Assembly (NCBI RefSeq): GCF_035658495.1
Contig: NZ_CP141944.1
Location: 770,001 to 834,000, forward strand
DNA length: 64,000 bases
Origin: Novosphingobium sp. RL4
Lineage (GTDB): Bacteria > Pseudomonadota > Alphaproteobacteria > Sphingomonadales > Sphingomonadaceae
Reading direction: 5' to 3'
Below are positions 52,991 through 60,617 of the stretch, piece after piece. Every line of letters begins with the position of its first letter. The first letter of the stretch is position 1. Position numbers and translations under genes: made by a program. Below the pieces are notes generated by a model, which saw only the letters and a program-made list of their open reading frames with translations, did not search any database and had not been told where the DNA came from.

Positions 52991-53305
52991 TCAGTTGCCG
53001 CTGGCGGCCAGCGCGGCGATCGCCGCCTGCGTGGCGTTCTGCGCGCTTACGAGGGTATCGAGCTTGGAGGAGATGGCCTTGAGCGTGTCCGCCATCTCGG
53101 TCGTGCCGGCGAGGGACGAGAACTGCGCCATCTGGGCGAGCATCTGGGTCTGGTCCATCGGGTCGAACGGGTCCTGCTGCTTCATCTGCGCCAGCATCAG
53201 CTTCAGGAAATCGCCCTGGTCGAGATCGCCCAGCGAGGTCTTTCCGCTCGAGGTCGAGGCGGTGCTCGCGGCCGATGTAACGGCATTGGTGGTGATAACG
53301 GTCAT
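52991..53305 (-). CDS. flgD: Flagellar hook capping protein FlgD, minimal form
   Basis: FlgD caps the growing hook. The 104-residue protein keeps the conserved N-terminal domain (DLDQGDFLKLMLAQMKQQDP, DPMDQTQMLAQMAQFSSLAG, about residues 26-68) but ends soon after. The Tudor-like and Ig-like C-terminal domains of the usual ~220-aa protein are absent. It overlaps flgC by 4 bases and precedes flgE by 22, so this is not a broken gene but a short one. Confidence 0.88.
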   Translation of the reverse strand: MTVITTNAVTSAASTASTSSGKTSLGDLDQGDFLKLMLAQMKQQDPFDPMDQTQMLAQMAQFSSLAGTTEMADTLKAISSKLDTLVSAQNATQAAIAALAASGN

Positions 53306-53721
53306 TTCAGCCTCATCGTGTCGAGCATGAGCTGCTTCGCGGTGGAGAGGGCCTCGACCAGGTTCTGGTACTGGCGCGAGGCTTCGAGCATTTCGACCAT
53401 CTCCGCGTTCTCATCGACCGGAGCGGTCCAGACATCGCCGTTCGCATCGGCGAGCGGATGGTCGGGGCTGTGCTGGCGCACGGCGGCGGCGCCTTCCCGC
53501 ATCACGCCCTGGACGGAAACCGAGGCGAGGCCGCTGGCCTGGTCGAGGTCTTCGGCGAAAACGGTGCGGATCGGCTTGTAGGCCTGTTCCTCGCTGCCCG
53601 AGACGGTCCCCGCATTGGCGAGGTTGGAGGCGGCGGCGTTCATCCGCACGAGCTGCGCGGACATGCCGCGCTGGGCGAGGGTGAACATCGTCATCGGTTC
53701 GCGGCTGGCGGGCATCGTCAT
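53302..53721 (-). CDS. flgC: Flagellar proximal rod protein FlgC
   Basis: FlgC is a proximal rod protein. The 139-residue protein has QLVRMNAAASNLANAGTVSG near the start, YKPIRTVFAEDL and the C-terminal VDENAEMVEMLEASRQYQNL. ATG 53721 overlaps the flgB stop by 4 bases (ATGA); a second ATG lies two codons later and MTMFTLAQRGM at residue 10 aligns with the usual family start. Confidence 0.93.
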   Translation of the reverse strand: MTMPASREPMTMFTLAQRGMSAQLVRMNAAASNLANAGTVSGSEEQAYKPIRTVFAEDLDQASGLASVSVQGVMREGAAAVRQHSPDHPLADANGDVWTAPVDENAEMVEMLEASRQYQNLVEALSTAKQLMLDTMRLK

Positions 53722-54065
53722 TCGCCCTTCAGCGCGCGGGTGACGGTTTCGACCCGCCCCCGGATGAACTGGAGCGTGGCCGAATAGCCCACCGCGTTCT
53801 CGGAAAAGGCGAGCTGCTCGTTCTGGAGCTCTACCGTATTGCCGTCGAGCGAGGGCATGACCGGCACACGGTAGAGCGCGGCGCCTTCGGCGGCATCGGC
53901 AAGGCCGACGCCGCGCTCCGCCGAGCGCAGGGCGGCGGTGAAATCGATGTCGCGCGCCTTGTATCCGGGCGTGGCGGCATTGGCGATGTTCGAGGCGATC
54001 AGGCCCATGCGCTGCGAGCGAAGCTCCAGTGCGGCGGCATGAATCCCGAACAGGTCCTGTGGCAT
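53718..54065 (-). CDS. flgB: Flagellar proximal rod protein FlgB
   Basis: FlgB is a proximal rod protein. The 115-residue protein shows LELRSQRMGLIASNIANAAT (about residues 13-32), PGYKARDIDFTAAL and a C-terminal axial helix. It is the first gene of the minus-strand operon and lies about 38 bases beyond a consensus sigma-54 promoter. Confidence 0.93.
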   Translation of the reverse strand: MPQDLFGIHAAALELRSQRMGLIASNIANAATPGYKARDIDFTAALRSAERGVGLADAAEGAALYRVPVMPSLDGNTVELQNEQLAFSENAVGYSATLQFIRGRVETVTRALKGE

Positions 54066-54103
54066 GGTGTTGCAGCTCCAGAGAGTGTTCGCCGCTTTTC
54101 ACC

Positions 54104-54118
54104 GCAAGGGGTGTGCCA
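54104..54118 (-). promoter_or_regulatory. Sigma-54 (RpoN) promoter of the flgB operon
   Basis: On the minus strand the sequence reads TGGCAC-ACCCC-TTGC, an exact match to the -24/-12 consensus with correct GG-N10-GC spacing. The -12 end is about 38 bases from the flgB ATG. It needs RpoN and an enhancer-binding activator of the FlrC/FlbD kind; no such activator gene is in the window. Confidence 0.85.
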
Positions 54119-54278
54119 ATCCGCCCAAGCGCCGGATTTCCCGGCTTTCTCCGCTGCGGCCCGGGCAGGGGCGGGCCTGTCGGGCGGCAAGGGTTTGCCG
54201 GTTTTGCGGCAAGGCGCGTCCGGGGCTGAAACTCCGCGAAAACTGCCGTTCTGCGGGTGAGAAGGAGAAGCGCCCGCC

Positions 54279-54962
54279 ATGCAGCCCGAACATCTTCTGG
54301 ACCCCGCCAGCGCCCTGATCGTGGTGGGAGGCACCGTGATCGCCACGATCCTGCGCTGCGGGCTGAGCGATTGCATTACCGCCGCAGGGGTGCTCGCCGC
54401 CCTGTTTCGCCGCCCCTTCGATCCCGAGCGCGCGCGGGCGGAGATGGCGGTGCAGGTGCAGGAGATCCGGCGGGACGGGGTGATCCGATCCCAGCCTGCC
54501 GCCACCGGCGATGCCGAGTTCGACGAGGCGACCGCCATGCTGATCGGCAGCCGCTCGCTCGGCGCGCTGCAACTGGCGCATGCCGCACACAAACGCCGCC
54601 GCATCGAAAGGAGCCAGCGCGCGGTGCGCACTTTCATCCAGGCGGCGGACCTTTCGCCGGTTTTCGGGCTGGCGGGCACGCTCGTCGCGTTGAACCAGCT
54701 TCCGCCGCTCGATCAGCCCGAAGCGGACTTTTCCGTCGCCATCTCCATGGCGGTGCTGACGACGCTTTACGGGCTGCTGCTCGGCAACCTCCTGTTCACG
54801 CCGTTGGCCCGGGTGGTGGCGCGCCGTGCTGCTGACGAGGAGCGGGACCGGCAGACGGTGATAGACTGGCTGGAAGGCCAGGTCGCCGACGCGCTCCCCA
54901 GCACTGAGCGCGCCGAACATGCCGGGCGCGCCGGGCGCGAAGTGGCGGAGGCGCATTCGTGA
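54279..54962 (+). CDS. MotA/PomA-like proton-channel protein
   Basis: The 227-residue protein resembles PomA/MotA: LDPASALIVVGGTVIATILR at the N-terminus, DLSPVFGLAGTLVALNQLPP (about residues 125-144), then SMAVLTTLYGLLLGNLLFTP (about residues 155-174). It lacks the full length and cytoplasmic loop of the canonical MotA encoded at 45223. Its stop overlaps the GTG of the next gene, which encodes a single-helix partner. A second stator-like or ExbB-like channel is the likely function; whether it drives rotation is unknown. Confidence 0.78.
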   Translation: MQPEHLLDPASALIVVGGTVIATILRCGLSDCITAAGVLAALFRRPFDPERARAEMAVQVQEIRRDGVIRSQPAATGDAEFDEATAMLIGSRSLGALQLAHAAHKRRRIERSQRAVRTFIQAADLSPVFGLAGTLVALNQLPPLDQPEADFSVAISMAVLTTLYGLLLGNLLFTPLARVVARRAADEERDRQTVIDWLEGQVADALPSTERAEHAGRAGREVAEAHS

Positions 54963-55471
54963 GCGCACGCACCGCCGCGAGCTGGCAGACTTCGCTGGCC
55001 GATCTCTCGCTCATCCTTTTCATGATCTCCGCTGCCGCCATCAGCCGCCAGCAGGATCATCTCCGGAAAGCGAAAGTGGAGCGCGCCGAGCTTCGCGAGG
55101 CACCTGCCGCCGCTTCGGCTTCCTCGCCGGAGGGAACGCCGCTGGCGGTCTACATCGCCGCGCCCGGCGCTCCGCCGCTTGCCCGCTGGCTGGCGCAGCA
55201 GGCGGGCGATCCGCGCCAGCGCCTGACGGTGGCCGCGCCTTACGGTCCCGCATCCGGCGATCTGGCGCGGGCGATGTCGGAGGCGGGGCGGCTGGCGCGC
55301 GAAGCGGGCGCGGCGGGGCGTGAAGCAAGGATCGTCGTCGAACCGGGCGAGGGGCCTGCCCGGGTGGTCCTCGCGTTCGATGTCGCCGCATCGCAAGGCG
55401 CGGCCGGGGCCATGGCACGAACCTTGCTGGAAAGGAGGAAGACCCCCGGCGAAGGAGAGCGCCCCCGATGA
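54959..55471 (+). CDS. Small ExbD/MotB-like protein without a peptidoglycan-binding domain
   Basis: The 170-residue protein (GTG start) has one N-terminal helix, SWQTSLADLSLILFMISAAA, with an Asp at residue 15 in the position of the proton-binding Asp of MotB and ExbD. The rest is periplasmic and Ala-rich (ISRQQDHLRKAKVERAELRE, then a region ending in DVAASQGAAGAMARTLLE). No OmpA-type domain is visible. Direct coupling to the MotA-like gene and the proximity to flgA support a paired channel. Family assignment is inferred. Confidence 0.65.
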   Translation: MSARTAASWQTSLADLSLILFMISAAAISRQQDHLRKAKVERAELREAPAAASASSPEGTPLAVYIAAPGAPPLARWLAQQAGDPRQRLTVAAPYGPASGDLARAMSEAGRLAREAGAAGREARIVVEPGEGPARVVLAFDVAASQGAAGAMARTLLERRKTPGEGERPR

Positions 55472-55481
55472 CAGGATTTAG

Positions 55482-55976
55482 ATGATTGCCGCCCTGCTCC
55501 TTGCCGCTGGAACGGCCTTGGGCGGCTTTGCCGATCTCGATGCGGTGGACCGCCAGGTTGCCGTGTTCACCGGCTTTCCGGTGGGTGCGGTCGGCGGTGC
55601 GGCCACGCCGGTGGATCGCCGCCTCAAGCTCAGGCCCTGCCGCACCGGCCTTGCCCTGTCATGGCGCAGCGCGGCGCAGGACAGCGTGCTCGTGCAATGC
55701 GGCGATCCCGATGGCTGGCGCCTCTTCGTTCCGGTGCGCCGCGCCGGCCCGGCGGCTCCCGACGCCCCGGCGGCACTGGCGGTGAAGCGGGGCGATGCCG
55801 TGTCCATCGCGGTCGAGGGTGACGGTTTTTCGGTGTCGCAGCCCGGCGAGGCGCTTGAAAGCGGCGCAATAGGTGCGTGGATCCGGGTGCGTCCGGTGGT
55901 GGTGGGCAAAGGGCGGCCTGCGGAAATGCACGCGCAGATCGTCCGGCCGGGTCTCGTTTCCTTGCAGGTGCCTTAA
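55482..55976 (+). CDS. flgA: Flagellar P-ring assembly chaperone FlgA
   Basis: FlgA assists FlgI in P-ring formation. The 164-residue protein starts with a short signal-like segment (MIAALLLAAGTALGGFA), then VDRRLKLRPCRTGLALSW, CGDPDGWRLFVPVRRAG and the SAF-type C-terminal domain VKRGDAVSIAVEGDGFSVSQ and PGEALESGAIGAWIRVR. It is shorter than E. coli FlgA (219 aa). It lies 10 bases after the ExbD-like gene. Confidence 0.88.
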   Translation: MIAALLLAAGTALGGFADLDAVDRQVAVFTGFPVGAVGGAATPVDRRLKLRPCRTGLALSWRSAAQDSVLVQCGDPDGWRLFVPVRRAGPAAPDAPAALAVKRGDAVSIAVEGDGFSVSQPGEALESGAIGAWIRVRPVVVGKGRPAEMHAQIVRPGLVSLQVP

Positions 55977-55991
55977 CCTCGCAAAAGCGCC

Positions 55992-56006
55992 GGGTTCGCT
56001 GCTTGC
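55992..56006 (+). promoter_or_regulatory. Possible sigma-54 promoter of flgM
   Basis: GGGTTC-GCTGC-TTGC keeps the GG-N10-GC spacing and a full TTGC -12 box, but the -24 box is degenerate. It is about 80 bases upstream of flgM. Confidence 0.4.
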
Positions 56007-56086
56007 GGGAAAATCCCGCGGCCACCCCTTAACAGTTTCGTCCGGGCGCCGTCCTTGAGGGAAACGAATTTTCCAGGAGCCAGACC

Positions 56087-56374
56087 ATGCCGCCCATCGA
56101 AGTGGGATCAACAAGCGCCCTGAGCGCGATCAACGCCCGGTTCGCACGTGCCAGCGGCACGGCAAGCCAGCAGACCACGAGCCTCGCGGCCTGGTCCGAC
56201 AGCCCCACCGTGGATGCTTCTTCGGCGCTCGATCCCGGCAGCGTGCCGGTCGATACGGACCGCGTGGCGGAGATCCGCAAGGCGGTGGAGAACGGCACTT
56301 ATCCGGTGATCCCCACCCAGATCGCCGATGCCATGATCGCGGCAGGCGTTTTGCTGAGGAGTCATAAGGAATGA
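56087..56374 (+). CDS. flgM: Anti-sigma-28 factor FlgM
   Basis: FlgM holds FliA inactive until the hook is complete and it is exported. The 95-residue protein has the conserved C-terminal part VDTDRVAEIRKAVENGTYPV then IPTQIADAMI (about residues 56-85), which binds sigma-28. CAGGAG precedes the start. Its stop overlaps the next gene start by 4 bases; FliA is encoded downstream at 59856. Confidence 0.9.
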   Translation: MPPIEVGSTSALSAINARFARASGTASQQTTSLAAWSDSPTVDASSALDPGSVPVDTDRVAEIRKAVENGTYPVIPTQIADAMIAAGVLLRSHKE

Positions 56375-56745
56375 CCCGGCGGGCTGGCGGAGGCCCGGCT
56401 TCGGCAGCGGATGCGGGCGGCACAGAACTGCGCGAGATCCTGCGGCAGATGCTTGCCGTTCTCGAAGGCGAGCGGCAAGCGCTTGCCGGGCTGGATCTTG
56501 ACGCCATCATCGGCGCCACCCGCGACAAGGACCGTCTTTGCGGCTCGCTTGATGCCGTCGAGGCGGCGGAAATCGACGAGGAGTGCCGGAGCCTGCTGGA
56601 AGCGGCGCGGCGGCTGAACGAGATAAATCGTCAGGTTCGCAACATCATAGCCGCCAATGTCGCCACCCGCCTCAACATGCTGACGGGCGCGCCGCAGCTC
56701 TACCGGGCCGGTGCGAACTACGCGCTCGTGGCCGGCCGCGCCTGA
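56371..56745 (+). CDS. flgN: FlgN-like flagellar export chaperone
   Basis: FlgN is the chaperone of FlgK and FlgL. The 124-residue protein is mostly helical: LREILRQMLAVLEGERQALA, LDLDAIIGATRDKDRLCGSL and RRLNEINRQVRNIIAANVAT, which is the FlgN pattern. The position directly after flgM is the classical one. Sequence identity is low in this family, so position carries much of the weight. Confidence 0.82.
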   Translation: MTRRAGGGPASAADAGGTELREILRQMLAVLEGERQALAGLDLDAIIGATRDKDRLCGSLDAVEAAEIDEECRSLLEAARRLNEINRQVRNIIAANVATRLNMLTGAPQLYRAGANYALVAGRA

Positions 56746-56767
56746 GCCCGCCGGTAAAAGATCCATC

Positions 56768-56782
56768 CGGCACGGGCCTTGC
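56768..56782 (+). promoter_or_regulatory. Sigma-54 promoter, upstream copy
   Basis: CGGCAC-GGGCC-TTGC matches the -24/-12 consensus except for the first base, with GG-N10-GC spacing. It lies about 60 bases before the transglycosylase start. Confidence 0.7.
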
Positions 56783-56788
56783 CGAAAC

Positions 56789-56803
56789 TGGCACGTGCCT
56801 TGC
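56789..56803 (+). promoter_or_regulatory. Sigma-54 promoter, downstream copy
   Basis: TGGCAC-GTGCC-TTGC is an exact consensus. It is spaced 21 bases from the upstream copy, and the GGGAG ribosome site and TTG start of the transglycosylase gene follow at suitable distances. Confidence 0.85.
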
Positions 56804-56842
56804 GGAAGGGGCTCCCGAACCAATCGGAACGGGAGTTTCACA

Positions 56843-57742
56843 TTGAGCGAGGCACAAGTCACGAGTGCCGGAATTGTCGGCGCGGGCGGCAGTGCCCGTG
56901 CGCAGGGGAATGGCGCGCGCGCCGCGATCGCGCGCGCGGCGCAGGCAACCGGGGTCGACTTCCAGTACCTGATGGCGCAGGCCCGCCTGGAATCGAGCCT
57001 CGATCCGGGCGCGCACGCCGATACCTCCAGCGCGGCGGGACTGTTCCAGTTCACGAACGGCACCTGGCTGAACACGCTGGGCCGACACGCGGCGGACCAC
57101 GGCATGGCCTGGGTCCAGCAGGCGATCAGCGGCGGCGGGCTTTCCGACCCCGGCACCCGCGCGCAGATCATGGGTCTGCGCTACGATGCCGATGCCTCCG
57201 CGCTCATGGCGGCCGAACTCGCGAACGACAACCGGGCGGACCTGACGGCGCGGCTCGGCCGGGAGCCGGATTCCGCCGAGCTTTATCTCGCGCATTTCCT
57301 CGGTTCGGCAGGCGCGGGACAATTCCTCTCGGCGCTCGCTGCCGACCCCTCGCAAAGTGCGGCATCGATCCTGCCGGCTGCGGCCGCGGCCAATCGTTCG
57401 ATCTTCTTCCAGAACGGAGCAGGCGGTTCTTCGCCGCGCAGCCTCGGCGGGGTGATGGACCTCATGCGTGCCAAGATGGCAGGCGCGATGGAAGGCGGCT
57501 TCGATGGAGAGGGCTGGGATGGAGCCCCCGCTTACGCATCCACTTATGCCTCTGGCGCGGCGCAGGCGCCGTCCGGGCCGATCGCGCGCGCATTCCGCGA
57601 GGCTGCGGCGGAGGCCGGCGCGCAATCCGCGCCGCGCACCTCGATGGCCGAAACGCTGCGAGGCATGTTCAACGCGGCGGGCAGCAGTGCGCCCGCGCAC
57701 GTCCGCGATGCCTATGCCCGACTTGCGGGGCTTGGCCTGTGA
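56843..57742 (+). CDS. Flagellum-associated lytic transglycosylase
   Basis: The 299-residue protein has an SLT-like catalytic domain: GVDFQYLMAQARLESSLDPG (Glu about residue 51), SSAAGLFQFTNGTWLNTLGR and ELYLAHFLGSAGAGQFLSAL. The start is TTG 56843 (read LSEAQV), with GGGAG seven bases upstream; no cleavable signal is obvious, so export may be by the flagellar system. It could open the peptidoglycan for the rod, since FlgJ here has no muramidase domain. The C-terminal 100 residues are low in conservation. It overlaps flhA. Confidence 0.82.
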   Translation: MSEAQVTSAGIVGAGGSARAQGNGARAAIARAAQATGVDFQYLMAQARLESSLDPGAHADTSSAAGLFQFTNGTWLNTLGRHAADHGMAWVQQAISGGGLSDPGTRAQIMGLRYDADASALMAAELANDNRADLTARLGREPDSAELYLAHFLGSAGAGQFLSALAADPSQSAASILPAAAAANRSIFFQNGAGGSSPRSLGGVMDLMRAKMAGAMEGGFDGEGWDGAPAYASTYASGAAQAPSGPIARAFREAAAEAGAQSAPRTSMAETLRGMFNAAGSSAPAHVRDAYARLAGLGL

Positions 57743-59859
57743 ACCGGCTCCTGCGCCGTTTCGGCGATATCGGGGCGATGGCACTTCCGGCAGGCATCCT
57801 CACGCTGATCGTGCTGATGATCGTGCCGGTGCCGGCCTTCGTGCTCGACGTGTCGTTCGTGCTCAACATCGCGCTTTCGCTAGCCATCCTCATGGCGGCG
57901 ATGAATGCGGAAAAGCCGCTCGATTTCTCGTCTTTCCCCTCTGTCCTGCTTTTCGCGACGCTGCTGCGCCTTGCGCTCAACGTGGCGTCCACCCGTGTCG
58001 TGCTGGTCCATGGGCACGAGGGTGAGGCGGCGGCGGGGGTGGTCATCGAATCCTTCGGCAAGTTCCTGATCGGCGGCAATTTCGCCGTCGGCATCTTCGT
58101 CTTCCTGATCCTGATGATCATCAACCTCGTGGTCGTGACCAAGGGGGCCGGCCGCGTTTCGGAAGTCTCCGCGCGCTTCACGCTGGACGCGTTGCCGGGC
58201 AAACAGATGGCGATCGACGCCGATCTCGCCGCGGGACTGATGACCGCCGACGAAGCCAAGGCCCGCCGCCGCGAAGTGGCGACCGAGGCGGATTTCTACG
58301 GCTCGATGGACGGTTCCAGCAAGTTCGTGAAAGGCGACGCCATTGCCGCGCTGCTGATCCTGGGCGTCAACATCGTCGCGGGCTTTTGCCTGGGCATGAT
58401 AAGCCACGGGCTTTCCGCCACCGAGGCGGCGCAGACCTACATCACCCTCGCCATCGGCGATGCCCTTGTGGCGCAAGTGCCCTCGCTGCTGCTGTCGATC
58501 GCGGCGGCCGTGATCGTCACGCGCGTTTCCGACAGCCGGGATCTTGCCGGGCAGATCGGCGGCCAGTTCGCCGATCCGCGCACCTGGCTGCCGGTCGGCG
58601 TGGTGCTGACCGCCATCGGCCTGATCCCGGCCATGCCGCAGATGGTGTTCCTGCCCGCGGCGGCGCTTGCCTTCTGGCTCTGGCACGTGCTGCGCAGGCA
58701 TCAGGCGGTGCCCTTGCCGGTGCTTGAGGCGCCGCCCGTGGCCGATCCCTCGCGGATCGTGCTGGAGGATGTTTCCGACCACACGCTCGTCACCATCGAA
58801 CTGGGATACGGGCTGGTCCAGCTCGTCGACGAGCGTCGCGGTTCGCCGCTGGTCAGCCGGGTGACCGGGGTGCGCAAGCAGCTCAGCCAGTCGTTCGGCT
58901 TCATCGTCCCGCAGTTCCGCGTCCGCGATGCGCTCGACATGCCGCCCCATGACTATCGCATCGTGCTTGGCGGCGTGACGCTGGGCAGCGCAACGATACG
59001 TGCAGACCGCATACTCGCCATCGACGCGGGAGAGGCCCGGGCCAGTCACGGCCTTCGCGGCGAGGCCACCCGCGATCCGAGTTTCGGCTGCCCGGCGCTG
59101 TGGATCGATCCCGCCGCGCGCGATCATGCCACGGCCGAGGGCTTCCTCACCGTGGATGCGGGCACCGTGATCGCCACCCACCTCAACCAGCTCCTTTCCG
59201 AACGGTCGCACGACCTGCTTGGTCCGGACGAGGTGAGAGCACTTCTCGAGGGGATCAAGGAGCATTCGGCCGGTCTGGTGGAGACGATCCATCCGCAGCC
59301 GTTGTCCCTCGCCGCGATGACCCGCCTGCTGCGCGCCTTGCTGGAGGACGGTATCCCGATCGCGCATCCGCTGCCGATCCTTGCCAGCCTGAGCCGGGCG
59401 GTGCAGCAGACCGTCGATCACGAGCGGCTGGTCGAACTGATGCGGGCCGATCTCGGGGCGCTGATCGTCGGCCGGATCTGCCCGCCGCATGAGCGCCTGC
59501 CGGTCATCACGCTCGATGCCGGGCTCGAAGCGGCGATCGTGCAGGGCATGGTCGATCCGGTAACCGGACAGCCGGTGATCGAGCCGGACCTCGCCCGCAT
59601 GATCGGCGAGCGTGTCGCCGCGCTGAGCGCCGAGCGGGGGCCCGGCGAAGTGCCGCTGGCACTGGTCGTCCAGCCGCGTGCGCGCCGGGCGCTATCCGCG
59701 CTGCTGCGCCTGCGCGCGCCGGCATGCCTGGTGCTTTCCATCGCCGAACTGCCGCCGACCCAGCCGATCGAAGTCGTCGATGTCGTCGGCGCGGCGCAGC
59801 CGGAGCGCATGGCGCCCGGCCTTCCCCATCCCGAACAAGCCGAAAGCATGGCCGCATGA
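57739..59859 (+). CDS. flhA: Flagellar export apparatus protein FlhA
   Basis: FlhA is the core membrane component of the flagellar type III export gate. The 706-residue protein has about eight N-terminal helices (about residues 15-320) including ALSLAILMAAMNAEKPLDFS, FLIGGNFAVGIFVFLILMII and the FHIPEP signature LDALPGKQMAIDADLAAGL (about residues 152-170). The cytoplasmic domain follows. It begins at GTG 57739, overlapping the previous stop codon, and overlaps fliA. flhB and fliPQR are not in the window. Confidence 0.96.
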   Translation: MNRLLRRFGDIGAMALPAGILTLIVLMIVPVPAFVLDVSFVLNIALSLAILMAAMNAEKPLDFSSFPSVLLFATLLRLALNVASTRVVLVHGHEGEAAAGVVIESFGKFLIGGNFAVGIFVFLILMIINLVVVTKGAGRVSEVSARFTLDALPGKQMAIDADLAAGLMTADEAKARRREVATEADFYGSMDGSSKFVKGDAIAALLILGVNIVAGFCLGMISHGLSATEAAQTYITLAIGDALVAQVPSLLLSIAAAVIVTRVSDSRDLAGQIGGQFADPRTWLPVGVVLTAIGLIPAMPQMVFLPAAALAFWLWHVLRRHQAVPLPVLEAPPVADPSRIVLEDVSDHTLVTIELGYGLVQLVDERRGSPLVSRVTGVRKQLSQSFGFIVPQFRVRDALDMPPHDYRIVLGGVTLGSATIRADRILAIDAGEARASHGLRGEATRDPSFGCPALWIDPAARDHATAEGFLTVDAGTVIATHLNQLLSERSHDLLGPDEVRALLEGIKEHSAGLVETIHPQPLSLAAMTRLLRALLEDGIPIAHPLPILASLSRAVQQTVDHERLVELMRADLGALIVGRICPPHERLPVITLDAGLEAAIVQGMVDPVTGQPVIEPDLARMIGERVAALSAERGPGEVPLALVVQPRARRALSALLRLRAPACLVLSIAELPPTQPIEVVDVVGAAQPERMAPGLPHPEQAESMAA

Positions 59860-60602
59860 AACAGGACCAGAGGGGCTTCAGCGCCTATGCAAGCCGCGTC
59901 GCGGGGGCCTATCAGGGCGACGTGGCAGACCGTGTCCGCCGCTTCCTGCCGATGGTCCGGCGCCTCGCCTGGCATATCCACGGCAGCGGGAGGCCGGGAA
60001 TCGAGCTGGAGGACCTGATCCAGGCCGGGCTCGTGGCGCTCACCGAATGCGCGCAGAAGCATCAGGGCCCAACGGAGGACGGGTTTGCCGCCTATGCCAA
60101 GATGCGCGTGCGCGGGGCCATGGTCGATCTCATCCGCCGGACCGTGCCGATGTCGCGCGGGGCGAGCGAGCGGCGGCGCCAGCTTGCGGGAAAGGAGACC
60201 GAACTGCGCGGCATTCTCGGCCGCGATCCGCTGCCGCACGAGCTGGCCGGGGCGATGGGCATCGAGGAGGCGGAACTTGCCGCGCTGCGCGGGTCCAGCC
60301 AGCCGCTGCACTTCGAGTCCATCGACGAGGTCTATACAGACCAGAACATGGCCTTTGCCGACGAACGCCCGGACAGTCTTGCGCTGCTGGCGGACGAGGA
60401 ACTGCGCGGGGCCGTGGTGGAGGCGATCGCCGATCTTCCCGATCGGCTGCAGCTGGTGGTACAGCTCTACTTCGTGGAGGAGCTGAACCTTGCCGAGATC
60501 GCGCAGGTATTGCAGGTCTCGATCCCGCGTGTCCACCAGCTCAAGGCGCAGGCGCTCGCGAAACTGCGCGGCAGCCTTGAAGGCGTGGCGGATATCCTTT
60601 GA
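59856..60602 (+). CDS. fliA: Flagellar sigma factor FliA (sigma-28)
   Basis: FliA transcribes late flagellar genes. The 248-residue protein has region 2 (VRRFLPMVRRLAWHIHGSGR, IELEDLIQAGLVALTECAQK, FAAYAKMRVRGAMVDLIRRT) and region 4 (LNLAEIAQVLQVSIPRVHQL, about residues 210-229). ATG 59856 overlaps the flhA stop codon by 4 bases. FlgM, its anti-sigma factor, is encoded three genes upstream. Confidence 0.94.
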   Translation: MKQDQRGFSAYASRVAGAYQGDVADRVRRFLPMVRRLAWHIHGSGRPGIELEDLIQAGLVALTECAQKHQGPTEDGFAAYAKMRVRGAMVDLIRRTVPMSRGASERRRQLAGKETELRGILGRDPLPHELAGAMGIEEAELAALRGSSQPLHFESIDEVYTDQNMAFADERPDSLALLADEELRGAVVEAIADLPDRLQLVVQLYFVEELNLAEIAQVLQVSIPRVHQLKAQALAKLRGSLEGVADIL

Positions 60603-60617
60603 CTGGGGTGCCGCGCA

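Noticed and set aside
54170..54215. A possible plus-strand sigma-54 promoter before the MotA-like gene
   Set aside because: TTGC and GG elements are present but never with the required GG-N10-GC spacing.
56779..57738. Extension of the flhA frame upstream through the transglycosylase gene
   Set aside because: The upstream 320 codons are in the wrong frame of a gene with a catalytic domain; FlhA homology begins at the GTG at 57739.
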